Below, piece after piece: positions 15,410-24,102 of a DNA stretch of 41,149 nucleotides (position 1 is the first letter of the stretch; every line of letters starts with the position of its first letter). The notes below the pieces were generated by a model. It was not told the origin of the DNA. It searched no databases and worked only from the letters and a program-made list of their open reading frames with translations. The translations under genes and the position numbers were made by a program. The DNA is from a virus. The DNA lies in the IMG/VR virus record IMGVR_UViG_3300028802_000038, positions 1 through 41,149 of that record. One strand, given 5' to 3'.

Positions 15410-15903
15410 CCGCCCAGACCATCATCCTCCCCTACATGCGCAGCTCGCCGCTGCACATCCCGCGCCGCGACCTGGTGCTGTCGGCCGCGGATAGCCTCGC
15501 ACTGCGCGTTACCATCGTGGAGAGCGACGACCCGAGTGCGCAGGCGCTGGAATTGACCGGCGGCATCGGCGGGCCGACGTGCATGCTGCTGGTGTATCCG
15601 GACAGTGCGTCGGGGCGCTGGGACTATGGCGCCCCGCGCGTGTCGCCCGGCACCGTGCTGTGGTCCGCGCTTGGCACCATCGCCGATGCCATCGGCAGCT
15701 TCGACATCGCGATTCCGGTTGGTACGATGGCCGGCTGGCCGCGGCGCTGCGTCTGGTCGGTGACGCTCGATTGGGACGGCGGCGGGCAGGCGGAAGTGAT
15801 CGCGGAGGGCTTCGTGCACGTCCGCCCGACCGGGCAGCGGCTGGTGGCGCCGGTCACGCTCGATACCGATACCGACGTGCCGATTCTTGTGGATGGAGAT
15901 TGA
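15406..15903 (+). CDS. Hypothetical structural protein (165 aa)
   Basis: The ATG at 15406 overlaps the upstream stop (ATGA). The sequence starts with IILPYMRSSPLHIPRRDLVL and is beta-rich, with a tail around EVIAEGFVHVRPTGQRLVAP. It looks like a small beta-sandwich linker or baseplate-like protein. The position between an adhesion-like protein and a tailspike suggests a role in attaching the spike, but no family is recognised. Codon use matches the operon. Confidence 0.6.
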   Translation: MTAQTIILPYMRSSPLHIPRRDLVLSAADSLALRVTIVESDDPSAQALELTGGIGGPTCMLLVYPDSASGRWDYGAPRVSPGTVLWSALGTIADAIGSFDIAIPVGTMAGWPRRCVWSVTLDWDGGGQAEVIAEGFVHVRPTGQRLVAPVTLDTDTDVPILVDGD

Positions 15904-15906
15904 CCG

Positions 15907-17475
15907 ATGACGGGCATTCGCGTTGCCGATCTGCCCGACCTTGGCGCGGTCAACGATGCAGTGTCGGTGGTGGCCGAGCATGCCGGCGCCGGCCGCGTCA
16001 CCGCGCCCGCGCTGCGCACCTACTTCCAGACCGGGATTGCGCATACGACGCAGCTCACCGCGCTGTCCGCGTCCGACTACGGCGCGCTGGGCGACGGTGT
16101 GAATGACGACACCGCTGAACTGCAGGCCGCGATCGATGCCGCGACGGCGGCGCAGATCCCGCTGTTCATCCCCGCCGGACGCTATCTGATCTCGGCGGCG
16201 CTCAACATTCAGCGCGCGGTGCGGATTTACGGCGCCGGCGCCGAGCCGTATGTGCAGGAGTTCTCCGCATCGCCAGCGACCGGCGCCTACGGCACCTGGA
16301 TCATACTCAACGCCACGCTGGTCAACGTGTTCGATATCTCGCCGGCGGGCGCGGCATCGAGCACCAACAAGGTGTTTGGCGTCGAGATTTCCCACCTTGG
16401 CATCCTGCACACCCACGCCGTGCCGGCCGGCGGCTGGGTGCCGACCAACTATCCCGCGGCGATAAAGTTCGGCGGCGCGTCGCACTGCTACATCCACGAC
16501 CTGACCCTGATGAACCCGCGCATTGCCTTCGAGGCAACCGGCGCGGATCAGGGCACCATGACCATCGAGCGCATTCAGGGCCAGCCGCTCTATGCCGCGA
16601 TCATCGCCGACCGCGTGCTGGATATCTGGCGCGTGCGCGATTGCCATTGGTGGTGCTTCTGGTCGCTCGATGCAAATGTATTGGCCTGGCAGAAAGCCAA
16701 CGGCTGGCTTTACCGGCTGGGCCGGATGGACAATCCAATATTCAGCGGGAATTTTGCCATCTGGTATGCAGGTGGGTTCCTGGTGGCATGGACGGCCGGC
16801 GCCACCGGCGGCGCGCTGAACAAGGCGCTTGTTACCGATTGCATGTTCGATACCGTGGGACAGTTGCTCTCGATCTCCGATGCGGTCGGTGGACACGACC
16901 TGATGTTCGTCAATACCGTCGCCTACAGCGACCCCACAATCCAGAATACCCACGGCGTGCAGATCGGTGGCTCCGGTGACGGGGTGGTGCTTACGTTCGC
17001 TTCGTGCGCGATCATGTCCTATTCGCTGTCATGCGTCGCGATTACGTCCACCGGGGAGAACAACAAGGTCCGGCTGACCGCCGGCACGCTGGTCCAGAAC
17101 TGGGACCAGCGATCGACCGGGCAGCCCGCGCTCAACTGCAGCGCCAACAACTCGGTGATCGCCGACAGCAGTTGCTCGTTTAATTCGAGCATCTTCGGCG
17201 GCGGCTTTGTGACCGGGGCCGGCCAGGTGGTGCGCGAGGCGATGACGGTTCACGGCTCGTATTTCATCCCCGCCGCCAACACCGCGACCACGATCTCGCA
17301 CACGCTTGGCGTGGTGCCTAGCGGGGCAATGCTGACGTTGCGCAGTTCGCTCGGGCTGGCGTCCGTGATCTGGGTCGATACGCTCACGACCACAAACGCG
17401 GTGGTTCGCACCGATGTGGCGCCGGGCGGGGTTCTGACGGTCGATATCATGTGGGTCATGGACGCGGAACTCTGA
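15907..17475 (+). CDS. Tailspike with pectate-lyase-type beta-helix
   Basis: This 522-residue protein has the entry motif of phage beta-helix spikes: SDYGALGDGVNDDTAELQAA (about residues 57-76), then PLFIPAGRYLIS. It continues as a right-handed parallel beta-helix to about residue 430, followed by a C-terminal beta-domain (about 440-522) with HGSYFIPAANTATTISHTL. In family terms this is a receptor-binding protein and often a polysaccharide depolymerase; the catalytic residues cannot be read without a model. The N-terminal 45 residues would anchor it to the tail. Host range is likely set here and by the neighbouring signal-bearing proteins. Confidence 0.8.
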   Translation: MTGIRVADLPDLGAVNDAVSVVAEHAGAGRVTAPALRTYFQTGIAHTTQLTALSASDYGALGDGVNDDTAELQAAIDAATAAQIPLFIPAGRYLISAALNIQRAVRIYGAGAEPYVQEFSASPATGAYGTWIILNATLVNVFDISPAGAASSTNKVFGVEISHLGILHTHAVPAGGWVPTNYPAAIKFGGASHCYIHDLTLMNPRIAFEATGADQGTMTIERIQGQPLYAAIIADRVLDIWRVRDCHWWCFWSLDANVLAWQKANGWLYRLGRMDNPIFSGNFAIWYAGGFLVAWTAGATGGALNKALVTDCMFDTVGQLLSISDAVGGHDLMFVNTVAYSDPTIQNTHGVQIGGSGDGVVLTFASCAIMSYSLSCVAITSTGENNKVRLTAGTLVQNWDQRSTGQPALNCSANNSVIADSSCSFNSSIFGGGFVTGAGQVVREAMTVHGSYFIPAANTATTISHTLGVVPSGAMLTLRSSLGLASVIWVDTLTTTNAVVRTDVAPGGVLTVDIMWVMDAEL

Positions 17476-18947
17476 TGAGCGACACCACCCTCGCCACGCT
17501 GCAGAAGGCGCTCGCACCAAAGGGCGGGATGAAGCGCATTCCGTTTCCGCTGGAAAGCTATCAGCTCCCGGCCGTGCCGCTGTCGGCCAAGCGGCTGCAG
17601 AACATGATGGTGGAGGCCGCGCCCTCCGACGCGCGCACCCAGGCGGCGCTGATCCCCACCCCCGGCCTGAGTGTGTTCACATCGGTCGGCGCCGGGCCGA
17701 TCAAGGCGCTCAATTCCGATTTGTCGGGCCGCCTCTATGTCGTCTCCGGCACGCGGTTCTATCGGGTCAGGTACGAGATCACCTCGGTGTCGATCGATGA
17801 CCTGGGTGAGATCGGCACGCCGGACAGCGGCACCATCCCGGATTATACGCTGATGTACACCATTGCGGCCGGCGCTAACGCCTGCGTGGTGTGCGTGCCG
17901 CCGCGCGCTTATACCTGCGGGCATTTCGAGGCCGACGCGCTCAATCAGATCGGCGGCGATTTTCCCGGCGCGGCGTCGGTGGCGTTCCTGGACGGATATC
18001 ACGTCTATACCGGGTTCGGGAACGACGCGAAGTTCTTCGTCACCCGCCTGCTGGACCCGGCCAATTACGACGCGCTCGACTTTGCCTATTCCGACGCCTT
18101 GCCCAACGTGCTGCGCCGGGTTGTCGCGCTGAACACCGATCTTTGGATGCTGGGTGAGGGCGGGATCGAGGTGTGGTACGATGCCGGGATGCAGGACTTC
18201 CCGTTCCGGCGCCGGTCCGGCGGGGTGATCTCGATTACGTCCGGTGGCCCCGCGGTGGTGGCGACCGCCGACAATTCGGTGTTCTGGGTCGGCGGTGATT
18301 TCATCGTGTATCGGACGCTCAACTATCAGGCGCAGCGGATCAGCAGCCACGCCATCGAGCGGATCATCGAGGCCGAGTCGCTGTATTTCGCATCGGCCTT
18401 CACCTACATCCAGGGCGGTCACATCTTCTATGTGCTGAACTTCGCCGACCGCTCCCTGGTGTACGATTGCGCCACCAAGCTATGGCACGACCGATCCAGT
18501 CCGGGCGCCGGCCGCTGGCGGCCCAGCAGCGTCGCGGCGCTGGGCAACATTGCGCTGATGGGTGACAGCGAATCGGAGAAAATCTTCAAGTCCGACACCG
18601 CCGTTGGGACCGAGGACGGCACCGCGATCGTGCGGCAGATCGTGTTTCCGCCGCTGACCGCGCCGGGCAACGGGCGGGTGTTCTGCGCGCGGTTCGAGCT
18701 GGAAATGGACACCGACAACCCCGCGTTGGTCGATGAGGCGGTAACGCTGGATTGGTCCGACGACGGCGGGTACACGTTCCAAGGCGGGCCGCGCACGCTG
18801 GCAGCGGGCATCCGTACCGGGCGGACCCGCACGCGGGTCTATACGACGCGGCTGGGCAGCTTTCGCGAGCGGGTGTTCCGGCTGACCATGAGCGGGCTGA
18901 CGACGGTGTTCGCGGCCGACGCTGACATCGCCGCTGGGGCTTCGTGA
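17475..18947 (+). CDS. Tail hub / DNA-stabilisation protein, P22 gp10-like
   Basis: This 490-residue protein starts at TGATG (17475). Features of the gp10 family are an N-terminal PFPLESYQLPAVPLSAKRLQNMM (written in part: SYQLPAVPLSAKRLQN), a block TPGLSVF, and repeated beta strands in the middle: FLDGYHVYTGF, LWMLGEGGIEVWYDAG, VFWVGGDFIVYR. The C-terminal part has DWSDDGGYTF. The size is close to that of P22 gp10. It plugs the tail and holds packaged DNA. The location after the tailspike and before ejection proteins is compatible. Confidence 0.85.
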   Translation: MSDTTLATLQKALAPKGGMKRIPFPLESYQLPAVPLSAKRLQNMMVEAAPSDARTQAALIPTPGLSVFTSVGAGPIKALNSDLSGRLYVVSGTRFYRVRYEITSVSIDDLGEIGTPDSGTIPDYTLMYTIAAGANACVVCVPPRAYTCGHFEADALNQIGGDFPGAASVAFLDGYHVYTGFGNDAKFFVTRLLDPANYDALDFAYSDALPNVLRRVVALNTDLWMLGEGGIEVWYDAGMQDFPFRRRSGGVISITSGGPAVVATADNSVFWVGGDFIVYRTLNYQAQRISSHAIERIIEAESLYFASAFTYIQGGHIFYVLNFADRSLVYDCATKLWHDRSSPGAGRWRPSSVAALGNIALMGDSESEKIFKSDTAVGTEDGTAIVRQIVFPPLTAPGNGRVFCARFELEMDTDNPALVDEAVTLDWSDDGGYTFQGGPRTLAAGIRTGRTRTRVYTTRLGSFRERVFRLTMSGLTTVFAADADIAAGAS

Positions 18948-19733
18948 ATGTCGGTTGCGAATGACCTGATGCCGCGCCAGCCGATTGGGCCGTTGCCGGA
19001 GAACACGCTGGCACCGGCGCCGACGTGGGCCGATGCGGCGGCGTGGCATGGGCAGAACCTGGGCGAGACGTGGCAGGCGATGCAGCAGCCGCAGACGTGG
19101 CGCGATGCCGCGTCGCAGTATGGCAACGCGCTGATGATGGGCACCACGGCGCCGGGGATGCGGGGCGGGGCGAGCCTCGATAATCCAGCGTTCGCCAAGT
19201 GGTTCGGCAAGTCGCAAGTCGTGGATGAGGCGGGGAAGCCGTTGACGCTCTATCACGGCAGCGGGCACGACATCGCGCAATTTGATACCTCACGCGGATC
19301 GCAGACCACCGGCAACGTCACCGCACCGTGGGGTTCGTTCTTCACGCCATCCGCGAAAGAGGCGTCGCGATATGCGACCGAGTTTCATGGTTCCGGCCAG
19401 AACATCACGCCCGTGCATCTGAAGATGGAAAACCCATACGAGATGACACGCGGTGAGTGGGACAAGCACGCCATGACGGTGTTCCGGGGTCAGATGACGC
19501 AAGAGGAGGCCGTCGCCGCGGCGGCAGATTTCAAGGCGAAATTAGCTGAAGCCGGCCATGATGGCATTGTCATCAAAGGACGAGGCTTCAACAACGAATA
19601 CGTCGCTTTCGATCCGACACAGATCAAATCCGCCATCGGCAACCGAGGCACGTTCAGCCCGACCGATCCGCGCATCACCTACGGCGCGGCTGGTCTCGCG
19701 GCCGGCGGCGCGGCAGCCGGAGCGCAGCAATGA
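18948..19733 (+). CDS. ADP-ribosyltransferase-like virion toxin (ART-PolyVal type)
   Basis: This 261-residue protein contains signatures of the ART domain found in phage and polymorphic toxins: PLTLYHGSGHDIAQFD (about 98-113), GSFFTPSAKEASRYATE (129-145), VHLKMENPYEM (156-166), DGIVIKG (205-211), and EYVAFDPTQIKSAIGNRGTF (217-236). The last block, with a reactive glutamate E217, is characteristic. It would transfer ADP-ribose from NAD to host proteins, probably after ejection with DNA, since it lies among virion and ejection genes. The N-terminal 75 residues are a linker. ATG follows the hub stop directly. Confidence 0.85.
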   Translation: MSVANDLMPRQPIGPLPENTLAPAPTWADAAAWHGQNLGETWQAMQQPQTWRDAASQYGNALMMGTTAPGMRGGASLDNPAFAKWFGKSQVVDEAGKPLTLYHGSGHDIAQFDTSRGSQTTGNVTAPWGSFFTPSAKEASRYATEFHGSGQNITPVHLKMENPYEMTRGEWDKHAMTVFRGQMTQEEAVAAAADFKAKLAEAGHDGIVIKGRGFNNEYVAFDPTQIKSAIGNRGTFSPTDPRITYGAAGLAAGGAAAGAQQ

Positions 19734-19822
19734 GCCTCGCATTCCTCATGGCGCTTGAACCGCTCTGGAACCCTACACGTCAGGGCGATTTCCGCATCTG
19801 GTATTGGGGAGCGCAGCAATGA
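19730..19822 (+). CDS. 30-residue overlapping ORF
   Basis: An ATG at 19730 overlaps the ART stop and a TGA at 19820 overlaps the next gene's ATG, so the ORF links both by ATGA junctions. The product starts MSLAFLMALEPLWN and ends with WYWGAQQ. The sequence GGAGCGCAGCAATGA occurs at both ends (19719-19733 and 19808-19822), so the segment between looks duplicated or inserted. It may be a coupling peptide. No function known. Confidence 0.4.
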   Translation: MSLAFLMALEPLWNPTRQGDFRIWYWGAQQ

Positions 19823-20361
19823 CGGCAGACCCGCGGCTGGATCCGCCGATCGCCGCCGATACGCTCGACGGCTTGGGCAAGCATTCGTATGCCTGGACGA
19901 ACTACCATCAGGAGGTGGCGGATCGGATATACGGCCTGCCGGCCAAGCTGCGCGCGGGCGTCAGCGACGGCTCCGACGCGGCGGCTGGCGACGTTGGCGA
20001 GTATCTGGAGGCGACGTTCGCCGGCCCGGTGTCATTGCCGAGCCTTACCACCGTGGATCTTGGTTCGCTGCCGCTGACGGCGGGCGACTGGGATGTGAGC
20101 GGGGTGGTGGTGTTCCTGACCGCGACCGGGATGGCGATGGCGCAGGCGTGGGTTTCCACGGCTTCGGTGACGCCGCCGCCGACGCTGGGCCGCGGCATCA
20201 TCGTGCTGACGCCGGGGCTGCTGCTGGCCGGCACGCGGCTGAACAGCGGCCCGCTCAGAGTGTCGCAGGCGTCGGCGGGGCCGGTCTATCTCGGCGCGTT
20301 CGTCACGGCATCGGGGGCGGTGACGGCGGCGGGCACGATTCGCGCGCGGCGGATGCGGTGA
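19819..20361 (+). CDS. Hypothetical particle protein (180 aa)
   Basis: The ATG at 19819 has GGAG upstream. Residues 1-60 are helical and charged (SYAWTNYHQEVADRIYGLPA); residues 65-175 are beta-rich (FAGPVSLPSLTTVDLGSLPL, DWDVSGVVVFLTATG), with a hydrophobic core typical of small beta-sandwich virion proteins. No family is recognised. The position between the toxin gene and an acetyltransferase fusion suggests a particle or fibre component. Confidence 0.65.
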   Translation: MTADPRLDPPIAADTLDGLGKHSYAWTNYHQEVADRIYGLPAKLRAGVSDGSDAAAGDVGEYLEATFAGPVSLPSLTTVDLGSLPLTAGDWDVSGVVVFLTATGMAMAQAWVSTASVTPPPTLGRGIIVLTPGLLLAGTRLNSGPLRVSQASAGPVYLGAFVTASGAVTAAGTIRARRMR

Positions 20362-21396
20362 ATGCCGCCGCCGTTCGTGGTATTCGCCTTGCCGAGAAGC
20401 CGCACGGCGTGGCTGGCGCAATGGCTCGGCAGCGTCGCGGGCGCGCCGGTTGCGCATGATCTGGCGATCGAGTCCGACACGATAGACGCCTGGCTCGAGG
20501 TTCTATTCCGCGGCGTTCGCGGCACTGTCGAGACCGGCGCCGTCGAGGGTTGGCCGATCCTGCGGCGGGCGATTCCGGATTGCCGGATTGCCGTGGTGCT
20601 CCGCCCGCTTGCGCAGGTCGTGGCCTCGCTGAAGGCGATGGGCCTGCCGGTGCCGCTGGCCGATCTGGAACGCCGTGCCGCGGCGCTTGAGGAGGTCGCA
20701 CGCGAGCCAGGCGCACTGGTGCTGCAGTATAACGCTCTCGCCGATCCGCGGGCCTGTGCGGTGCTGCAGGAGCATTGCCTGGGCCTGCCGTTCGACTGGC
20801 TGACGTGGCTCGCCTTCGAGCGCCGTAACGTGCAGCTCGACCTGCCGGCGCGCATGGCGCGGCTGGCGGTGCGACACGACGCCATCGAGCGGCTGAGGGC
20901 TGAACTTGTGGAGCGGCTTGCCGCCCCTGCACCGTTCGTGAGCGTTGGCGAGGAACGCTGGGGCGATGTCGCCGACGCCATGCTGGCGATGTCGGAGGGG
21001 CACTTCGCCGAGGCGACCGAGGGCCTGGATGGCGGGTTCAACCCGGATCGTGCCGCGCTGGCGGCGATCGATGCGGCGGGGCTGTGGCGGTGCTTCCTGG
21101 CGCGGGTGGATGGCGCGCTGGCCGGATATTGCACCTGGGTGCGCGATGTATCGATCGAGTCGGACATGCCGCCCACGATGGTTCATGGCCCGTTCTATGT
21201 AGCGCCGGAACACCGCGCGCACCGGCTCGGCCTGCGGCTGCTGGACGTGTCGCGCCGGACTTTCGAGCGCGAGGGGATCGCGGTGCTGCGGCTGCACCAC
21301 ACGATGCACGGGCGGGGTGTTCGTGCCGGCCGGCTGTATCAACGCCTGGGCGCGGTCGAATATCAGCGCGAATACCTGTGGCGGATAGGAGCGTAA
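20362..21396 (+). CDS. Sulfotransferase-like / GNAT acetyltransferase fusion (344 aa)
   Basis: Two parts are visible. The N-terminal part begins FVVFALPRSRTAWLAQWLG (residues 5-23), a PRSRTxW loop like the 5'-phosphate-binding loop of sulfotransferases, and continues to about 180 with LRPLAQVVASLKAMG, which fits the sulfotransferase core. The C-terminal part (about 240-344) is a GNAT domain: FYVAPEHRAHRLGLRLLDVS (about 277-296) is motif A for acetyl-CoA, then LYQRLGAVEYQREYLW. The gene lies among tail genes and might modify virion proteins or host glycans. Residual activity of the first domain is uncertain. ATG follows the previous stop directly. Confidence 0.75.
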   Translation: MPPPFVVFALPRSRTAWLAQWLGSVAGAPVAHDLAIESDTIDAWLEVLFRGVRGTVETGAVEGWPILRRAIPDCRIAVVLRPLAQVVASLKAMGLPVPLADLERRAAALEEVAREPGALVLQYNALADPRACAVLQEHCLGLPFDWLTWLAFERRNVQLDLPARMARLAVRHDAIERLRAELVERLAAPAPFVSVGEERWGDVADAMLAMSEGHFAEATEGLDGGFNPDRAALAAIDAAGLWRCFLARVDGALAGYCTWVRDVSIESDMPPTMVHGPFYVAPEHRAHRLGLRLLDVSRRTFEREGIAVLRLHHTMHGRGVRAGRLYQRLGAVEYQREYLWRIGA

Positions 21397-21400
21397 CGTA

Positions 21401-22087
21401 ATGCCTAGCATTTCGGTGCCCACCGCGGTTGCCATTGGCAGCGCCGCATTGTCGGCTGGCACGGGGCTGGCGCAGTCCGGCGCGGCATCGAGCGCGGCGG
21501 GCAAGGCCAACGCGGCGCAGACGCAGGCGGCGGCAATCCAGCGCAACGACCTGATGCCGTGGGCCACCACGGGCGGCGCGGCGAATACCGCTAGCGCGGA
21601 CCTGCTGGGCCTGAACGGGCCGGACGCGGCAACCGCGGCGATGGGGAATTACCGCACCTCGCCCGGCTACCAGTGGCAGATGAGCGAGGGGCTGCGCGGT
21701 GTGGACGCGGGCGCGGCGGCGAAGGGTATGCTGCGGTCGGGGGCCACGCTGAAGGCGGAACAGGCGTTCGGCGCGGGATTGGCGGACAGTGATTTTAATT
21801 CATATTACGCGAAGCTCTTTGGAATGTCGCAACTTGGAGAGAACGCGGCGGCGGGGCAGGGTGCTGGCGCCATCAAAACCGGCGAGGGCATTGCACAGAC
21901 CGATGCGAGCGCGGGCCAGGTGCAATCCTCGATTTACGGCAACGCCGGCAAGGGACTGGCGACCGGGATTAACTCGCTGTTCACGCCGGATGCCAGCGGC
22001 TTCACGCCGCTCGGCGGGTTCCAGAATGCGAACACGACACTTAGCCCGACACAGATCAGCGCGTTCGCCGCGCCCAGGGGCTTCTGA
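21401..22087 (+). CDS. Ejection protein (228 aa)
   Basis: This small internal virion protein is rich in Ala, Gly and Ser. Residues 100-150 carry the pattern common in podovirus DNA-transfer proteins: SPGYQWQMSEGLRGVDAGAAA (about 87-107; given here in outline), GMLRSGATLKA, then DFNSYYAKLFGMSQLGENAA. These proteins leave the capsid before DNA and form a channel. It is the first of three tightly packed genes with this composition; its stop overlaps the next ATG. Confidence 0.75.
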   Translation: MPSISVPTAVAIGSAALSAGTGLAQSGAASSAAGKANAAQTQAAAIQRNDLMPWATTGGAANTASADLLGLNGPDAATAAMGNYRTSPGYQWQMSEGLRGVDAGAAAKGMLRSGATLKAEQAFGAGLADSDFNSYYAKLFGMSQLGENAAAGQGAGAIKTGEGIAQTDASAGQVQSSIYGNAGKGLATGINSLFTPDASGFTPLGGFQNANTTLSPTQISAFAAPRGF

Positions 22088-24102
22088 TGGCGCTGTTCAC
22101 CGCCTCCGAGACGGTCTCCCCGTGGCTCACCACGAACGACCTGCTGGTGCCGCGCGAGTTGGCGCTGCGGCAGGGGCAGTTCGGTATCCAGCAACAGAAC
22201 GCGCTGATGGCGCAGGAGCAGCATCAGCAAGCGACGGATGCGAACTCGACGGAATATCTCGCGCGCGCGGCGCAGGGGCTGCTGTCGGCGAGCGGCGGGG
22301 ATGAGGCGAAAGCCGCCGCGGCGTATCCCGACGCAATCGCGTCGTTGCCGCCGTCGCTGCGCGGGCGTGCGCCGGCGTCGTGGCCTGGAATGGCCGCGAT
22401 CCAGCGGGCCGCCGCGATGGGCACGTCGAGCGCGGAGCAATACAAGACGCAGCAGTCGGGCGTGGCAGGCGCGGGCGTGGGTGCCGCCTATGGGTTCGGG
22501 CCGGGGGCCTCCGCGGCTCCTGGGTCGGGGGCAACGGATATCCCCGGCACCAAGGAGGAGGTGCTGGCTGCGATCATGCAGCGCGAAAGCGGCGGGCAGA
22601 ACATCCGCAATCGTACTGGGCCGGGCGGTACGCCGGAGAGCACCGCCAGCGGCTATTACCAAATGATCGATCCGACCTGGTTGGAATACGCCAAACTGGC
22701 AGGCGTCGATACCGCCCAATACCCGACCGCCATGTCGGCACCTAGAGAGGTGCAGGCCCGTGTCGCTGGCTTGCTTTACGACCGGCAGGGGCAGCGGCCA
22801 TGGGCGGCATCGGCTCCCCGCGGGCAACAGGCCAACGCCGCGCCCGTGGCGCCCGCTGGCGGCGCCCAGCAACCCGCGCCATACAAGGTGGCGTCTCTCA
22901 CCCCAACGGCGCCACCGACGCCCCCTGCGGCGGCAGCGGCGCTACCTGATGCCGAGGCGACCAAACAGGCCCAAGCCACAGGCCAGCCGGTAGAAATCCT
23001 GGGCGGCAATGGGACGTGGGCGCTGCCGAATGGTGGCGTTACTAGCACGCCTCCTGCCGCTCCAGCCCCGGCGCAGACCGTCGCTCCGGCGCAGACCGCG
23101 CAGGCCGCGCCGGCACAGCAGGTGGCACCGGCCGCGCCCGCCGCTGCGCAGATGCCGGCGGAGCTGCAGACCGATGCGCACGGGCTGACGGCGCGCGACC
23201 GGGCGGAACTTGCGCCGATGTATGACTTGATGGCGAAGGGGCGGCTGCCGGCGACCACGTTCCAGACCGAGGCGCAGCAACGTGTGGCGTTCAACGCGGC
23301 GCGGCAGGACAAGTGGACCGCGCAGCAGACCGCGGCGCGGACGGAACAGCGGGCGGTCGATAAGGCGGCGATGGAAGCGGCGGAGAGGGCCAAGCCCTAC
23401 CAGGGCACCGGAATGGAACAGCAGGACGTGAATATCGTCGATGCTGGCGACGACGGCTCACGCCGATACGCTGGCGCCCATGCGCGGCTTGCGGCGCCGA
23501 AGTACTTCCCCGATGGAAGCGTCGTGCGGCCAGACATGTCCGCCTACGACATACCAACTTTTAAAGGCGCGGCTGGCGGACCTGATCCTGGAATGAGCAA
23601 AGCTGCGACTACCCCGCCGCCGGCGGTTGTCGAAGGCATGTTGGGCAACGTCCAGTCGGTGCGCCAGATTGACAAGGCTCTGGCTGAACTCGATCGCCGA
23701 AAAGGTGCTGGCGTTGGTTGGCTGGCTGGCAGCACCCCAGCAATAATCCTGAACCGCACCGATCCCGAAGGCGTTGCGTTGCGTGCCTTGATTGCCGACA
23801 TCGGCAGCCTGAAAATTCACGATCGCAGCGGCGCGGCGGTGTCTGCGTCGGAATCACCGCGGCTAATGCCGTTCATTCCCTCGATCAGCGATCCGCCCGA
23901 AGCTATCAAGGACAAGCTGACCAAGTTCCGCCGCGAATATCAGGCGGCGTTACAGGACTCGTATCAGGTCTATGGTCCGAAGGCCGGCGGCAAGGCGTTG
24001 GAGCCGGTCGAGGCGGCACTGAAGGGTTACAGCGACAAACCGGCCACGGCTGTTACGCCTGACCATCCACCGTTGCCTCCCGGCTTCAAGGTGATCCAGT
24101 AA
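22087..24102 (+). CDS. Ejection protein with lytic transglycosylase-like domain (671 aa)
   Basis: Residues 157-240 form a transglycosylase-like fold: EEVLAAIMQRESGGQN, with likely catalytic glutamate E167, then GYYQMIDPTWLEYAKLAGV and a helix REVQARVAGLLYDR. This would cut peptidoglycan locally during DNA entry. The remainder is a long Ala/Pro/Gln-rich linker (240-360) and an extended helical region. The C-terminal third (about 23540-23940) is less GC-rich and may come from another source. The gene starts on TGATG with the upstream stop. The layout is typical of internal virion proteins such as P22 gp16 or T7 gp16 in role, not in sequence. Confidence 0.8.
   Translation: MALFTASETVSPWLTTNDLLVPRELALRQGQFGIQQQNALMAQEQHQQATDANSTEYLARAAQGLLSASGGDEAKAAAAYPDAIASLPPSLRGRAPASWPGMAAIQRAAAMGTSSAEQYKTQQSGVAGAGVGAAYGFGPGASAAPGSGATDIPGTKEEVLAAIMQRESGGQNIRNRTGPGGTPESTASGYYQMIDPTWLEYAKLAGVDTAQYPTAMSAPREVQARVAGLLYDRQGQRPWAASAPRGQQANAAPVAPAGGAQQPAPYKVASLTPTAPPTPPAAAAALPDAEATKQAQATGQPVEILGGNGTWALPNGGVTSTPPAAPAPAQTVAPAQTAQAAPAQQVAPAAPAAAQMPAELQTDAHGLTARDRAELAPMYDLMAKGRLPATTFQTEAQQRVAFNAARQDKWTAQQTAARTEQRAVDKAAMEAAERAKPYQGTGMEQQDVNIVDAGDDGSRRYAGAHARLAAPKYFPDGSVVRPDMSAYDIPTFKGAAGGPDPGMSKAATTPPPAVVEGMLGNVQSVRQIDKALAELDRRKGAGVGWLAGSTPAIILNRTDPEGVALRALIADIGSLKIHDRSGAAVSASESPRLMPFIPSISDPPEAIKDKLTKFRREYQAALQDSYQVYGPKAGGKALEPVEAALKGYSDKPATAVTPDHPPLPPGFKVIQ

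Noticed and set aside
15286-16953. 555-codon minus-strand frame over the tailspike region
   Set aside because: Antisense shadow; the plus strand encodes a recognisable pectate-lyase-type protein, and this frame spans two other genes.
17250-18422. 390-codon minus-strand frame over gp10-like gene
   Set aside because: Shadow; no domain, and crosses a gene boundary on the plus strand.
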